Counted from the first letter of the stretch, positions 17,849 to 28,030 are shown. The stretch: 64,000 nucleotides of DNA from Pomphorhynchus laevis (GCA_012934845.2 WNNJ02000934.1:1-64000), one strand, 5' to 3'. Made by a program: numbers and translations. Notes: a model not told the origin generated them from the letters alone.

Positions 17849-18536
17849 AATTTAGAAAATACTTTAATTTCCTCAAAAAGCATTGTTTGTAATTTGGGCA
17901 TGTATGATCAAAACAGAATAGTACGAAAGTACAAAATATAAGTTTGAATTATGTTAGTTAATACATTATGTTTTTTCTCTCAAAACATAATGTATTTAGG
18001 GGGACTTATAAAAGCTGTCGATTACAATGAGCGTAAGTAAAATATCCTTAAGTTTACGATAAACAATAGGCGCTTAGATGCGCATGTCTGACAACGAAAA
18101 ATGTAGTTTCAAGTATACAATTCTTGATAGTGATAGGAAGATTTAAATATTTCATAAAAACATAAAATCATATAGAATATGAATTATATAAATAATTGAT
18201 ATTAATTATATATTAATTAATATTAATATTAATATAATGTTAATATTAATAGTGTATGCAGTGATCCATTCTAATTTAATTAACTTATACGAATTAGAAC
18301 AATTTGTAAAGCGCTAAATATAATACAAAGTATAAAAAATTAAATTTAAAATACTTTTTCATTGTTAAAATAACAAAAAATAAATTGTGCGCGATTTTGG
18401 ATTTCAAGTTTTTCATTTTTAATCTTTCAAAACAATTTCTATATATTACAGAAGTGATAAGATATACATATTCACTACAAATTGGCAGTAAACTTTAAAG
18501 GGTATGCAGCGCCGTTGACCAGTGTTGTTAATGGCG
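17849..18536. other. AT-rich DNA, no gene seen
   Basis: Includes an inverted pair ATACATTATGTTTT / AAAACATAATGTAT at about 17963-17992 and an AT-rich palindromic block near 18190-18250. Nothing coding recognised. Confidence 0.45.
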
Positions 18537-18626
18537 TTACTTTGAAACGAGCTTCTTGCTTTGGTTAATGTAATGGCAAATCATTTCGTTTATACGCTCT
18601 TTAGAGATCGGCTTAACAGATTCCAT
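18537..18626 (-). CDS. Small possible exon or ORF, unknown
   Basis: 29 codons, MESVKPISKERINEMICHYI and on to a stop, with a TTTAG just before the ATG that could be a splice acceptor. Copy 2 (46693-46782) keeps it open with one Val/Gly change. It is less biased than nearby DNA but too short to assign. Confidence 0.2.
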   Translation of the reverse strand: MESVKPISKERINEMICHYINQSKKLVSK

Positions 18627-18813
18627 ATACTAAACAGGTAAATTGAAATTTGAGAAATCAAAGGTAAAAACAAATATCGTCAAACACTCATTCTAAATTT
18701 CGTCAATTTGTTTGAGATTTAAGTATGAACGTTGTGAATATGTGTGTGGAATATACGGAAAGAGGATTTAAATGATTGATTTTCTTAATACATAAATAGA
18801 AATGTGCACCTAA

Positions 18814-18920
18814 AAATCCAGGTGCACGATGGTCGGTAGTATCGATATGAAAAGCTTAAGAAATCTAAGTCTTTGCTCAGAAAGGCGTCCTCTTGAAAAG
18901 AAGACAAGTACAGAGATTGT
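18814..18920 (-). mobile_element. Short LINE-B 3' fragment
   Basis: The minus strand reads VFFSRGRLPEQRL-like sequence, matching the LINE-B C-terminal VFFSRGRPPEQRLRFLELL, for about 105 bp. The left end runs into a perfect GTGCACCT / AGGTGCAC hairpin. Confidence 0.78.
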
Positions 18921-19583
18921 TCAGGAACAACATATGCGCACCTAGAAATTTAAATGGATTGTAGCAATCTCTGCATACACACGTTGAATCCCAATTTTGT
19001 ACGAAAATTCGGATTTTGCACATGAGTGGAAAATTTGCGTATGTGCAAAATTCAGATTTTGTTCACCATACGAATGGTGTGTGAAGAACTTGTTTTTTTA
19101 TTAGTGCAAAAATGCCTTTAAAAAATAGAGACTTCATTTAATAATGTGACCACTCTTAAGTGTTAATGTAACACTTAAGAGTTGTTTGATTAACTTGGCT
19201 CATTACTGACAAAACTAAACTAATAACTAATATATTACTAGATAATTACTAGATATTCTACTAAGTTATCTCGCTAAAAAAGCTAGATTTATTCAAAATG
19301 TTTGCCACTTAATGCATTTTGATTATCTCCTTCTTCTTGACTGGACTATCAATATTTTTGATTATATTATTAAATATTCTATTGTAGACATCATAAAAAT
19401 CAAAGTATTGACAAATATTGGTAAATATTTCAATAATTTAAAGTTTTTCTGAAATAAAAAAAATCTGAAAATTTCCTGCTAATAATTTTATCAAATTAAA
19501 CAAATCGAGATAAATCAATATAATTTAAAAAAAAATGATGAAATTAATTTAATTAAAAGTTAAATTCAAAAAACATAATTTTA
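18921..19583. repeat. Segment present in copy 1, absent from copy 2
   Basis: TCAGGAACA occurs at 18921-18929 and 19584-19592. In copy 2 the sequence passes from the first flank straight to the second with one TCAGGAACA. This is the pattern of a deletion in copy 2 between short direct repeats. The segment itself is AT-rich with no gene, and includes the left arm of the next foldback. Confidence 0.85.
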
Positions 19584-19664
19584 TCAGGAACATGATCATC
19601 ATCATGTTCCTGTTGATGATCGCAGTATTGATCGAACATTTGACTTCTCTCGATTTGTAAATTT
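19493..19664. repeat. Foldback repeat related to 8171-8259
   Basis: Arms at 19493-19519 (AAATTAAACAAATCGAGATA..) and 19640-19664 (..TGACTTCTCTCGATTTGTAA) are imperfect inverted copies and match the 8.2 kb foldback. The loop holds a 12-bp perfect hairpin (19585-19612, CAGGAACATGAT / ATCATGTTCCTG). Confidence 0.75.
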
Positions 19665-20213
19665 TTTAAAAATAAATGGATTTTACACAATTATTTTTTA
19701 TCGTATCTTTGAAGATTTCTAAATCTTTAAACTTTTTTAGACTTTTAAAGAAGTCTAAAAGTAAAGAACTTTTTTAGACTTTTAAATAATTCTAAAAGTA
19801 AAGAAATAATAGGGTCAGATCTAGGTTAATATATTCCTAAAATAAGGTATAAACTCCTACCACCATTAGGACGAAAAATTTGTAATTATAATAAAGAATT
19901 AAAATCAATATGTAACGATAATATTAGAAACATAATGGAAACATAATGCAATTGTAAAAGTCTTAGTTTTGATAAAATAAATGAACATATATGTACCCAT
20001 AATCTAGAATTAATTGAAAATTGTGAATTAAGAAAGCTGCTATCAAAAGGGTATAAATATAGATTAAATAATAACAACGACAAAAATAAAATTTACAATT
20101 CCTTATATAATAACTTAAATGATTACTTTAGTAAGCTGATTAATAGTGAAAGCTCGAATATATCTAAGATAAAAATTTGAAAAGATTATATATTTGATAA
20201 AATTAAAAATAAA

Positions 20214-20552
20214 ATGAAAATAACAAACAATTATAAAAGAAAAGATAAAATTAATAAAGATATGTATACAGAACTTACTAAATTAAAGGATAACTATATA
20301 ATAACAGCTATTAATAAAGCTAGTAATAACTTTGTCTTCATATGCAAAAAGCTTTATTATGATATACTAATGAAAGAGGTTAATTCTAATGATTTAAATG
20401 TAAATCCAACATATGAACGTAGTGAGTTGAGTTTAGAAACAATTATTACAAGTCACTGTTCTATAATGGATAAAAAGGGTATAAAGGTTGAATTAGATAA
20501 TAAAACTATACCTATATTATTTTGGAATCCAAAATTACATAAAATCCAATAA
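20214..20552 (+). CDS. PLE N-terminal and early RT fragment
   Basis: 112 codons with ITAINKASNNFVFICKKLYY (the PLE 'PADKG..VV..K..Y' position) and the start of the fingers region IPILFWNPKLHK. It is part of the longer open frame seen in copy 2 (47426-48358). Confidence 0.75.
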   Translation: MKITNNYKRKDKINKDMYTELTKLKDNYIITAINKASNNFVFICKKLYYDILMKEVNSNDLNVNPTYERSELSLETIITSHCSIMDKKGIKVELDNKTIPILFWNPKLHKIQ

Positions 20553-20608
20553 CACCTAGGTTCATAAGTAGTGCGTTAAAATGTACATTAAAACCAATTT
20601 CTGTCTAT

Positions 20609-20893
20609 ATGAATAAAATACTTAAAGTAATTAAAGCACATTTTAAAAAATATTGCAAGGTAATCGAAATTAATACTGGTATAAAACACTATTTCAGTAT
20701 TAATTCTACAAAAGAATTTTTAGAACAGACGAAAGGAATAAATTTTCAAAATATAAATACGTACGATTTTAGTACGCTTTATACAAATCTAGATTTAGTA
20801 GATATTAAAGATGCATTAGAAAAATTAATTAATCATATATTCGGAAAAAGATATACATATATATATGATATAATAACTATAACGCCTATTTAA
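20609..20893 (+). CDS. PLE RT fragment with motif A
   Basis: 94 codons from MNKILKVIKAHFKK with NINTYDFSTLYTNL, the characteristic PLE motif A with its catalytic Asp. Confidence 0.78.
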   Translation: MNKILKVIKAHFKKYCKVIEINTGIKHYFSINSTKEFLEQTKGINFQNINTYDFSTLYTNLDLVDIKDALEKLINHIFGKRYTYIYDIITITPI

Positions 20894-20925
20894 CAAAAAT
20901 TAAACCATCAAGTAAATCTAAATAT

Positions 20926-21285
20926 ATGAATAAAATTGAATTAATAGAATCCTTAAATATTTTGATAAATCAAAATTATTTAAAAGTAGGGGCATCTATA
21001 TTTAGACAAGTAAAAGGTGTTCTAATGGGTGGTAATAGTAGCCCAATTATAGCTGACTTGTTTTTAAGCTTTATAGAATATGAATTTGTTCATAACTGTG
21101 TAAAAACTAAATCTAAACTATATAAATATATGAAATATATGTTTCGATACATTGATGATATATGTGTATTTAATTCTAATAATTTTTATTCAATTAGTGA
21201 GCACATTTATCCAGAAAGCCTTATTCTTAACAAAACCAATATTAATGATAAAGAAGATGTATATCTAGATATGAACATTAAATGA
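20926..21285 (+). CDS. PLE RT fragment with catalytic YIDD
   Basis: 119 codons with GVLMGGNSSPIIADLFLSF (motif B), MFRYIDDICVFN (catalytic Asp pair) and VYLDMNIK. A third piece at 21355-21624 holds the thumb (NEILRIATICNDIGF, FKLGYYKNDIK). Confidence 0.8.
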   Translation: MNKIELIESLNILINQNYLKVGASIFRQVKGVLMGGNSSPIIADLFLSFIEYEFVHNCVKTKSKLYKYMKYMFRYIDDICVFNSNNFYSISEHIYPESLILNKTNINDKEDVYLDMNIK

Positions 21286-21640
21286 ACATTTACTAAAACT
21301 ACTATTAATTTATATCGTAAAGATGACATATTTAAATTTACAAGAAACATATTTTTGCATGAGCATTCATGCATACCATATAATATAAAATATAATACAT
21401 TAAATAATGAAATTTTAAGAATTGCAACAATATGTAATGATATTGGCTTTCTTCAAAATCATTTAAATAATTTAATAGATACATATTTTAAACTAGGCTA
21501 CTATAAAAATGACATTAAGCAGAAAATAGTAAAATATATAAATCAACACAATAATATAAAGAATAAATTATATCAACAAATTAATATCAAATTATATTAT
21601 ATTATTATATATTATATAATTTGATAATAAAATAATATCA

Positions 21641-22168
21641 AATTAATATTGGTTAGAGCAAGTGTGACAGGAGCGGGGTGTTGAATCTGTTGATCAGAGA
21701 TGTGACTGGAGATGATTTTGAAGGAAGGATGTAAATTATTTGGAAGTGTTACGTGGGAGGTAGAGTAAGGAGAATTAATATTGGTTGGAGAATGTGTGAC
21801 AGGAGTGGAGTGTTGAATCAGTTGATCGGAAATGTTACTGGAAATGATTTTGATGGAAGGATGTAAATTATTAGAAAGTGATACATGGGAGGTAGAGTAA
21901 GGAGAAATAAGATAGGTTGGAGCATGTGTAACAGGAGTAGAGTGTTGAATCGGTTGCTCGGAGATGTTACTGGATATGATTTTTACGGAATGATGTAAAT
22001 TATTGAGAAGTGATACGGGCTAGGTAGAGTAAGGAGAATTAAAATATGTTTGGTCATGAGTGGCAGGAATGGAGTGTTGAATCAGTTGATCGGAAATGTT
22101 GCTGGTAATGATTTTGATGGAAGGATGTAAATTATTGAGAGGTGATACAGGAGAGGTCGAATAAGGAG
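21641..22168 (-). repeat. 132-bp tandem repeat x 4, coding-like on the minus strand
   Basis: Unit starts at 21641, 21773, 21905 and 22037, all exactly 132 bp (44 codons), ending at 22168. Unit length is held at a multiple of three with no indels, and on the minus strand three of four units are open in one frame, e.g. SNNLHPSIKIISSNISDQLI. It lies directly against the 3' end of the PLE. Confidence 0.92.
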
Positions 22169-22439
22169 TACGTGAAGAGAATAAAGAAGTTTGAGATTTA
22201 TTTAGATTGGGGGAGGAATAGGAAAGAGGAGGTACGAAATGAAAAGCTTTACCGTTACCATTGTTAGAATGAATAAGATGAATGGAAGTTTGGTTTGTAG
22301 TTGAACGAGGAGTGTGTGAGAGAGTAGGTTCAATAATGGGATTATAAGATGTGAAGTCAGGTGTTCATGTGAGGGAAACATCTAAAACAGAATTTGTCTG
22401 AGTGGTCGTGTGTGATACAGAAGTAGAGGAGCAGGATAA
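21641..22439 (-). pseudogene. Ser/Thr/Asn/Pro-rich repeat protein frame, unknown
   Basis: A minus-strand frame of about 266 codons without a start Met. It begins after a good acceptor (TTTTTCTACTACAG, AG at 22440-22441), runs through a Ser/Thr-rich segment (SCSSTSVSHTTTQTNS, HTPRSTTNQTSIH, FHFVPPLSYSSPNLN), then four 44-residue repeats with core YSTSHVSLSNNLHPSIK and IQHSTPVTH. Two in-frame stops are present in copy 1. It could be the low-complexity ORF1 of a LINE or an exon of a repeat-rich surface or secreted protein. I recognise no family. Confidence 0.5.
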
Positions 22440-22593
22440 CTGTAGTAGAAAAACTGTATATTTTTCGTACTGATGTACAAAAAAATTTGAAATTTTTTGA
22501 AATCAAGCATAAATGTATAATCCTCAAAGATTTGAATAAAATATTTTATATAACGTTTTATAACAGTGTAAAGTAACAGAGTTTTTGCCGACT

Positions 22594-22721
22594 TTAATAG
22601 TGGCTACAAATTATAATATTGTCTTTGTACAGGTTTTGAGATTTTTTCAGCCAGTAAACAAGCGATGATACTTTCTTAACGTGTCTCATTCCAGCAATAT
22701 TGCATAGCATTCGTAGTTGGC
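22594..22721 (-). CDS. Candidate terminal exon, unknown
   Basis: A minus-strand acceptor-like TTTTAG is followed by a 42-codon open segment, QLRMLCNIAGMRHVKKVSSL..., ending in TAA. It is unchanged in copy 2 (50085-50212). It lies downstream of the CAF1-like exons on the same strand but does not match the expected CAF1 continuation. It may be a chance frame. Confidence 0.25.
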
Positions 22722-23549
22722 CTAAAATGAAATAATGTCAAATGTAATATCCAATACACCTGCGATATTTTATCATACCGAGGTTTTTACTAACAAGCTT
22801 TATTAATATATATAACAACATTTATTATATACTATTGTATAAAATAAAGAAATATTAAATTTGTATTTAAATTTGTATTAAATTTGTATATAGATTATTC
22901 TGTTAAAAATAGAGTTGTATGTCTTCAAATATATCTGATTTACCTTTATAAAATATCAATTTCGGTAATAAAACAAGCTATTCATAAACAATGAAAAAAC
23001 CTACAACTGCGTTGTGCACCGTTATATAACATCTAAAATTTTAATTTTCTTTAATTTTCTTATTTATTAAAGCCTCTTCATTCAGTGAGTTACCATTCTA
23101 TTCATATTCTTTATATGGACAGTTTCCTGATTTATATTAGTTGCCATTTTTAAATAATATCAAGTGTCTAGTGTAGATCACATTACTAACAACGTGATTG
23201 CACAAATCCACCGAATAACTCCATATTAAACAAAAGAAGCGTCATATCTGTAATAATTTTATAATAATATTAATAAATGATTTGTAAATCATTTGCAAAT
23301 AAATGATTTACAAATTTGTAAATAATATTATATTCACCATCTGAAAGAGAAAATTGTGAAAAACTGTAGTAAACTTAAAAATATTTTGCTGATCACTCAG
23401 AATCATCAGCTACGCAAACTTCAAAGCACAATACAACCTATATGAATGACAATTTTAAAATGAATTATACCCTAATCTAGTTGCTTATCATTGTATTTTA
23501 AGTTAATAAGAACAATAGGGACATATTGTTTTGATAATTGATTAGTTAC
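22722..23549. other. No gene recognised
   Basis: Intergenic or intronic AT-rich DNA on the downstream side of the CAF1-like exons. I searched it for the missing FFED..KYCGHLYGL-type exon and did not find it. Confidence 0.45.
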
Positions 23550-23627
23550 CTTCTTTATTTGGAAGAATACTTGTCCAGATAATAAACTGTCGCTTCCAGA
23601 CCGATGTGATTGTCCAATTCTTGGTAT
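23550..23627 (-). pseudogene. CAF1/CNOT7-8-like deadenylase, exon fragment
   Basis: A clean 78-bp exon between an acceptor (TTTAG) and a donor (GTAAC) on the minus strand. It encodes IPRIGQSHRSGSDSLLSGQV plus FFQIKK. This aligns without gaps to the CNOT7/CAF1 segment around RIGPQHQAGSDSLL, including the H and D of the DEDD-type nuclease site. CAF1 shortens mRNA poly(A) tails in the CCR4-NOT complex. The two copies differ here at one site, a synonymous change (CCA/CCG). The next upstream exon is at 23674. No downstream exon was found, so this is part of a gene or a fragment. Confidence 0.75.
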
Positions 23628-23673
23628 CTAAATCACTAAATATTTATAAATTCTAAAATTACAGTTTACCTAC

Positions 23674-23750
23674 GTTTAACTGCCTTGCAACATTTTGTAA
23701 CCACCGTGCAAGTTTTCACAGCTTTTCATCAAGTATTTGATATCAAAAAT
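23674..23750 (-). pseudogene. CAF1/CNOT7-8-like deadenylase, upstream exon fragment
   Basis: Encodes FDIKYLMKSCENLHGG, then, one base out of frame, VARQLN before a GTAGGT donor. Joined to the next exon it gives QLN-IPRIG, the same length as human QLELERIG. A single base is missing in the GGL-QNV position in both window copies, so the frame was broken before the duplication. The exon is cut at FDI by repeat M1, whose end lies directly against it. Together these suggest a truncated pseudogene copy. Confidence 0.7.
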
Positions 23751-23942
23751 TAAATCAGCTAACTGAGTCTACGAATTTAATATAATTATAAAATTAACAA
23801 AACATAATAATGCTAAATCAAAATTTAAAAATTAAATAATAAAATTAACAATTGTTTTAGATTTTCTATAATTTAAATCAAGTTATAAAATTAAATTTAA
23901 AATAAACGTCATTTTTATGAATTGACTAATAAATAACAGACG
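23748..23942 (+). repeat. Short interspersed repeat M1, copy A
   Basis: 195 bp, about 90% identical by eye to the reverse complement of 60497-60719. It begins AATTAAATCAGCTAACTGAG and ends AATAACAGACG. There is no obvious TIR, RNA polymerase III box or coding content. It is inserted against the CAF1-like exon. Partial copies lie at 2566-2687 and near 28050. Confidence 0.85.
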
Positions 23943-24289
23943 GAAAATATACTTTGAGTAAATTGAAAAACTCATTATCGGTTTCTGGCAATACTGCATT
24001 TGTAAGCATTTTTGTTAAATATCCGAAATCAAAATAAATTGCAAAATAAATGTTTTGCAATTTAACATTTCAGATAAGTTATAAATCAGTTTTTTTTTCG
24101 ATTTTACATTCACAAAACAGCCCAATAGATTTTCAGTCTAGTTTAGCACTAAAAACTGATGACTAAAATATGAGTTTATAGTACACAATTTTCATTATTT
24201 TATAAATAAAATGAACTTAGGAAATGTAATTTGTAAATAATATTTGATATTCATTAAATATTTTTTCAATTATATCCTTTTACTTAGAG
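23943..24289. other. No gene seen
   Basis: AT-rich DNA with an imperfect inverted pair around TTGCAAAATAAATGTTTTGCAA at about 24040-24062. Confidence 0.4.
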
Positions 24290-25789
24290 AAGACATGTAT
24301 GCAAAAGAATCAAACGACTTATTGTCAAATGCATGCATGGATTTTACGCCGCTTATAGATGACGGCATAGATTCGCTTGACTTTGCATATCTGCTGGCAA
24401 CATCACCATTGTGTCAGACAACTTGGACGGGGGATGCCAACCTAGACAGAGCTAGGTGCAGGAAGGTTGCCCCTCCCGCCACTAGCCCCATCCAGGGCTC
24501 GAACCCCAGGACAATAACATAATTTTCCTTTGAGGCGCTCTTTTCTTTTATAAGCTTGCCCACCTTGCGAGGTGGCACCGTTCTTGCTGATTCCCCCTTT
24601 TCTTGGAGTGGGATACTTTTAGTTCATCCGGCATCGGAGCCGTGGGAGCCCCTACAATAGCCGACAACAGGGGGGGCTATCATAGCCTAAATTTGAGCAA
24701 GAATCTCTTTTTTGTTGTTATCTAAGAGGAGCAGTAGTCATTATTCGATATCCTGTCGATAGGGGCCGCGACGGAAAAGAAAGTATTAGAGTTTGAACGT
24801 TTAGAGAACAACAGTTTATACTCCTTAAATGTTTTACATCGCCTGGACCAGCCGGGTGGACACCCCCGCAATTATGGTAGCTGGGGGAGCCAGGCATCGC
24901 TTCCCTTTAGCATGTTTTCGCACGAGACAGATGAACAGACACCACAAATTCTGTTTTTGGTACACGTGGACACCCAGTGCCCCCACGCATGACACACATT
25001 GCAGTGGGGGTAGTGAGAGAATCCTGGTCTATTAACGCAAATCGTAAGTTATATCCAAGAAATGGATTAGAGGCAGCATTCGATAGTACATGCCCATGGT
25101 TCAGGTCGACTGAACAAAAGGCGATTGGGAGGTCTTCTCTCGATTTAGACTTGATCTGCCTTACTGAGTGAATATGATACGTTCTTTTTAGCAGATTTAA
25201 ATCTTCCTCCTCGAGATGGGAGGGGAAGTTCGTGATCTTTAGAGTACACTGGATCGGTTTTAGAGCGATCGATCCCAAGTGGGAGAGATTCTTATGAAAA
25301 TACGTTTTATACTCTTGCATGAGTTCGATGTTATAAATGAGACTCTAAGAGAGTTCTCAAAGATCTTGACTGTATTAAAAATGACTCTGTTAGAGTATCG
25401 TCCGACAAATTCTCGGAGAAATAGACTAAACATTTTGTGCCTCACAAAATGCTTTGAGACCGTTATTATCGCAAGGTTGGTCAGCTTAGGTATTGGGGGA
25501 GTAGCCCCGAGTCAGTTGTTGAATTTTTTAATAAATCACTAACCTGGATGTCTCTGCTTTGATTAGATGAACTGGAAATAGTATCTTTTACTCCATCCAT
25601 ACCATCACAATTGTGTGAAATTGTATTGGAAATGCAGGAGCTTTTATGCTCTGACACGCTTATTTTTGCTTGTGCACTACACATTTTTGAAAGAAATACT
25701 ATTTTTATTTTTTGTATAAAATTACGATAGCTCATCAATTTTCTTGATGATGTGCCGCCTATACTCAAAGTTGAAGGGATATTCCACAT
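24290..25789 (-). mobile_element. LINE-B-like ORF1 region, minus strand
   Basis: Reads from MWNIPSTLS at 25789 towards 24290. An N-terminal segment SRDIQVSDLLKNS parallels the plus-strand ORF1. The middle has CTLKITNFPSHLEEEDL and NPFLGYNLRFALI (24907-25320), equivalent to KITNLPTNLKD and NPFLGFNQKFVKI in the other copy. Zinc-knuckle remnants follow (YHNCGGVHPAG, with Cys positions partly lost). This is the nucleic-acid-binding ORF1 of a LINE-B relative, with several frame breaks and no attached ORF2. It is head to head with the plus-strand copy starting at 25990. Confidence 0.75.
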
Positions 25790-25989
25790 AGTTTCAATTT
25801 GTTGAAAATTTTCATTATTTCCGCAACTAGGTCGGATTATGATTTAAGAAGTGACCGACGTCACATAGGCTTTTGATAAATCAATCATCATTATGTTGCA
25901 ACTACCTTGTGCTCTACATGTGTGTCATGATACTTAACTTATTGAAAACATATGAACCTTACTGTATTTGTATTCTAGTTATTTAAGAA

Positions 25990-28030
25990 AAGCCTGTAAA
26001 TGCAAAGAAATTATGAAAAATAATGTACGATTGTTTCGCTTGCGGAGGATCAAAAACCTCCAAAATTTGTTCAAATTCAAAGGAATTTTCGTCTGTTCCT
26101 GGTTGAATTTCGTCTGTTCCTGGTGGTAAATTCTCAACACTGGTGGAACTCAAGGTAAGAGATTTCTTAAAATTGCTTGCTGATGGGGGTGTTCTTCCCC
26201 CTATTCCTAAAGCAAAGAATTTATGTATTACCACTAGTACTATTCCAATAAAAAGGCAAGATCTTTTTAATGTATTCCTTCGTGATTTTACATTAAAGTG
26301 CCGAAACAGAATCCTGTTTTATCGGTTAGAAACTTCGATAATAATTTAAAGGTTTCTTTCGGTAATTCGGACCTTCTTACTGATTATGCATCTTATTTTG
26401 ATCCCAAATTAAAAGACTCTGGTAAGATTTCTGTTAAGCCTATTTAGGCTACACTAAAAATTACAAACTTACCCACTAATTTAAAGATGTAGCCTCACTC
26501 CAAGCGCTATTTAAACTATCCTCTCTGAGGAGAATAGTTAATAAAGCTGGTTTTGAAGTCCCTGTGGATTTTGCCTTTTGCTGATTCCTCTTATGCAGAT
26601 ATACTGGAGCGCTCCTGTGCGAACCCATTCCTAGGCTTTAACCAGAAATTCGTTAAGATTGATGAGGATGGTTTTACATATCCTCACTGTAACCTTTCTC
26701 ACCAGTAGGGGCACTGGGAGTCGTCTTGCAGTCTACCTAGGATTTGCGGTTTCTGTTCTTTTGGGAACTGCTATTTCCTTACCTCTGGAGTTAAATGTGA
26801 TGCTTTTCTTTGCTGCTGTAATTGTGGAGATGGTCATCCCTCCTGGTCCAGGAGATGTCCTCTTTTTAAGAAGTATTCTGACCTATTCTCAAAACAGCGT
26901 CCTGCAGCTGATCACCGTGTTACTTCTTCTTTACCGTCGGAACGGAAGATGACTGACATTGATATTTTGAAACTTATGGATGTTAAAATTCAGGCCTCCA
27001 GTAACCGTCTGGAAGCCTTGATTTCCAACTTATGCAACTTCCTATGCTGCCCTCAGCCTGTGACTCCAGATGTTCAGATGCCTGTTTCAAACAAGCGTCC
27101 TGGTTTGGAAACAGTGCCCCCTCTAAAGATTATAGACCTTAAGAAAAAGAAGGCAAGGGGCTCTTCTTAGTTTGTGATCTCCCTGGAAAATGATAGTGCT
27201 GCTCGCGGGGTAGCGCCGGTCGTGGACCTGGTCAGTGGTGGAGGGGGTAACCCTTCTATCTCTAGTCATGTTTAGGGTCCGGTATTCCCGTATAACTGAG
27301 CCAACTCTATGTCAAGTATCGGTGAACCTTTTTCACTGAACATTGTTAAGTTGAATTCGGGAGGAGCTTCGGCCCTTAGACTTCTCTTAGGCCGAGATGC
27401 AGATTTTATAGTCCTCCAGAAGACGCGGTCTATCCGCCTCCCCTAGGACATTACTCGATTCATCCCTAAGCACATTTGTTCCCACTATACTCCGTGCATA
27501 ACCCGCCTCACTCATCTTCATCTCAAGGACTCTTGACCCTAGTTAAATGCTCTTTAAGATCCTCTCTTCTTTTAAATTATTCTTGTCCAGCCCTTTCTTG
27601 TTTAGTAGTTTCTCTCTGTTAGAACGGTAAACGTTTCAGTCTTGCCAACGTCTGCATTCGTACAGGGGAGATTCACAAGAATCATGACCTCCCGGATGGT
27701 ATTATTGATAGCGGCTATGACATGGCACTAGGTGACTTCAACGACAGAACTGGTCGTTGGATTAATGCAGCACTTCGCAGAGCCAGGAACGGTTATCTTA
27801 TTCACAAACCACCGTCCCCACCTTTCATTGCACACTAACGAATTCACTCCTAGACTTATTACTGCTCAACGTGAGGTGGTTGTTAAAACCCCTATGTACT
27901 GAACAGTCGCGTCAACATCTGTCCACCTCAAATGGCCTAATTCGTTTGCGGATAGAACAGAACATGCTGCTTCGTGGGAGATTCCACTTTGATCCAACCA
28001 GAGTGGCGGTCTTTCAGGCAGCTGATATTT
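25990..28030 (+). mobile_element. LINE-B ORF1 and start of ORF2, plus strand, 3'-truncated
   Basis: ORF1 starts around MQRNYEKMYDC (Cys pair and CGG), continues through VRDFLKLLADGGVLPPIP and KITNLPTN to a gag-type zinc knuckle C-x2-CGDGH-x6-C at about 26810-26865, then a MTDIDILKLMDVKI coiled segment and a basic end KKKKARGSS at 27170. ORF2 begins near 27301 (LNIVKLNSGGASALRLLL, start of the endonuclease) and breaks off at about 28030 after FQAA. There are several stops and shifts. Loss of the 3' end is unusual for a LINE and implies later rearrangement. Homology with copy 2 ends inside it at 27090. Confidence 0.82.

Larger units (their letters stand above)
19800..21640 (+). mobile_element. 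Penelope-like element, RT part (copy 1)
   Basis: A very AT-rich PLE with an N-terminal region (CNCKSLSF-like, CICKKLYY), then RT motifs in order: IPILFWNPKLHK, YDFSTLYTNLDL (motif A), the MGGNSSPIIADLFL block (motif B, 'MG..SP..A'), FRYIDDICVFN (catalytic YIDD) and VYLDMNIK. A thumb region follows. No GIY-YIG domain follows the RT before the sequence ends in an AT palindrome at about 21600, so this is an endonuclease-lacking or differently arranged PLE, or a truncated copy. There are several breaks. The version at 47320-49131 is less broken at its 5' end. Confidence 0.85.
1..27090. repeat. Long direct duplication, copy 1
   Basis: Every feature here recurs in the same order and orientation in 28290-57021, nearly base for base. 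Homology begins at or before the first base of the window and stops at about 27090, inside a LINE-B ORF1. The coordinate offset steps from 28289 to 28179 (AT tracts), 28158 (a 20-bp difference near 15430) and 27491 (a 0.66 kb segment only in copy 1). Such near identity means a recent duplication or two alleles placed in series by assembly. The left limit cannot be seen. Confidence 0.97.

Noticed and set aside
22594-22721. This open segment as the last exon of the CAF1-like gene
   Set aside because: The peptide does not match the CAF1 region expected after the SGSDSLL exon; kept only as a low-confidence exon.
24495-24507. GGGCTCGAACCCC resembling a tRNA or SINE B box (minus strand)
   Set aside because: No matching A box or tRNA fold at the right distance, and the stretch lies in LINE-B ORF1-like sequence.
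24244-24522. 92-codon plus-strand frame (MDFTPLIDDGIDSLDF)
   Set aside because: It lies antisense to the LINE-B ORF1 remnant and has no family resemblance.
24907-25320. Minus-strand frame as a host RNA-binding protein
   Set aside because: KITNFPSHLEE and NPFLGYN match the LINE-B ORF1 on the other strand, so it is a LINE ORF1.
26659-26952. 97-codon hydrophobic plus-strand frame that looks like a membrane protein
   Set aside because: It is an out-of-frame shadow of the LINE-B zinc-knuckle region, where the coding frame has C-x2-CGDGH-x6-C.
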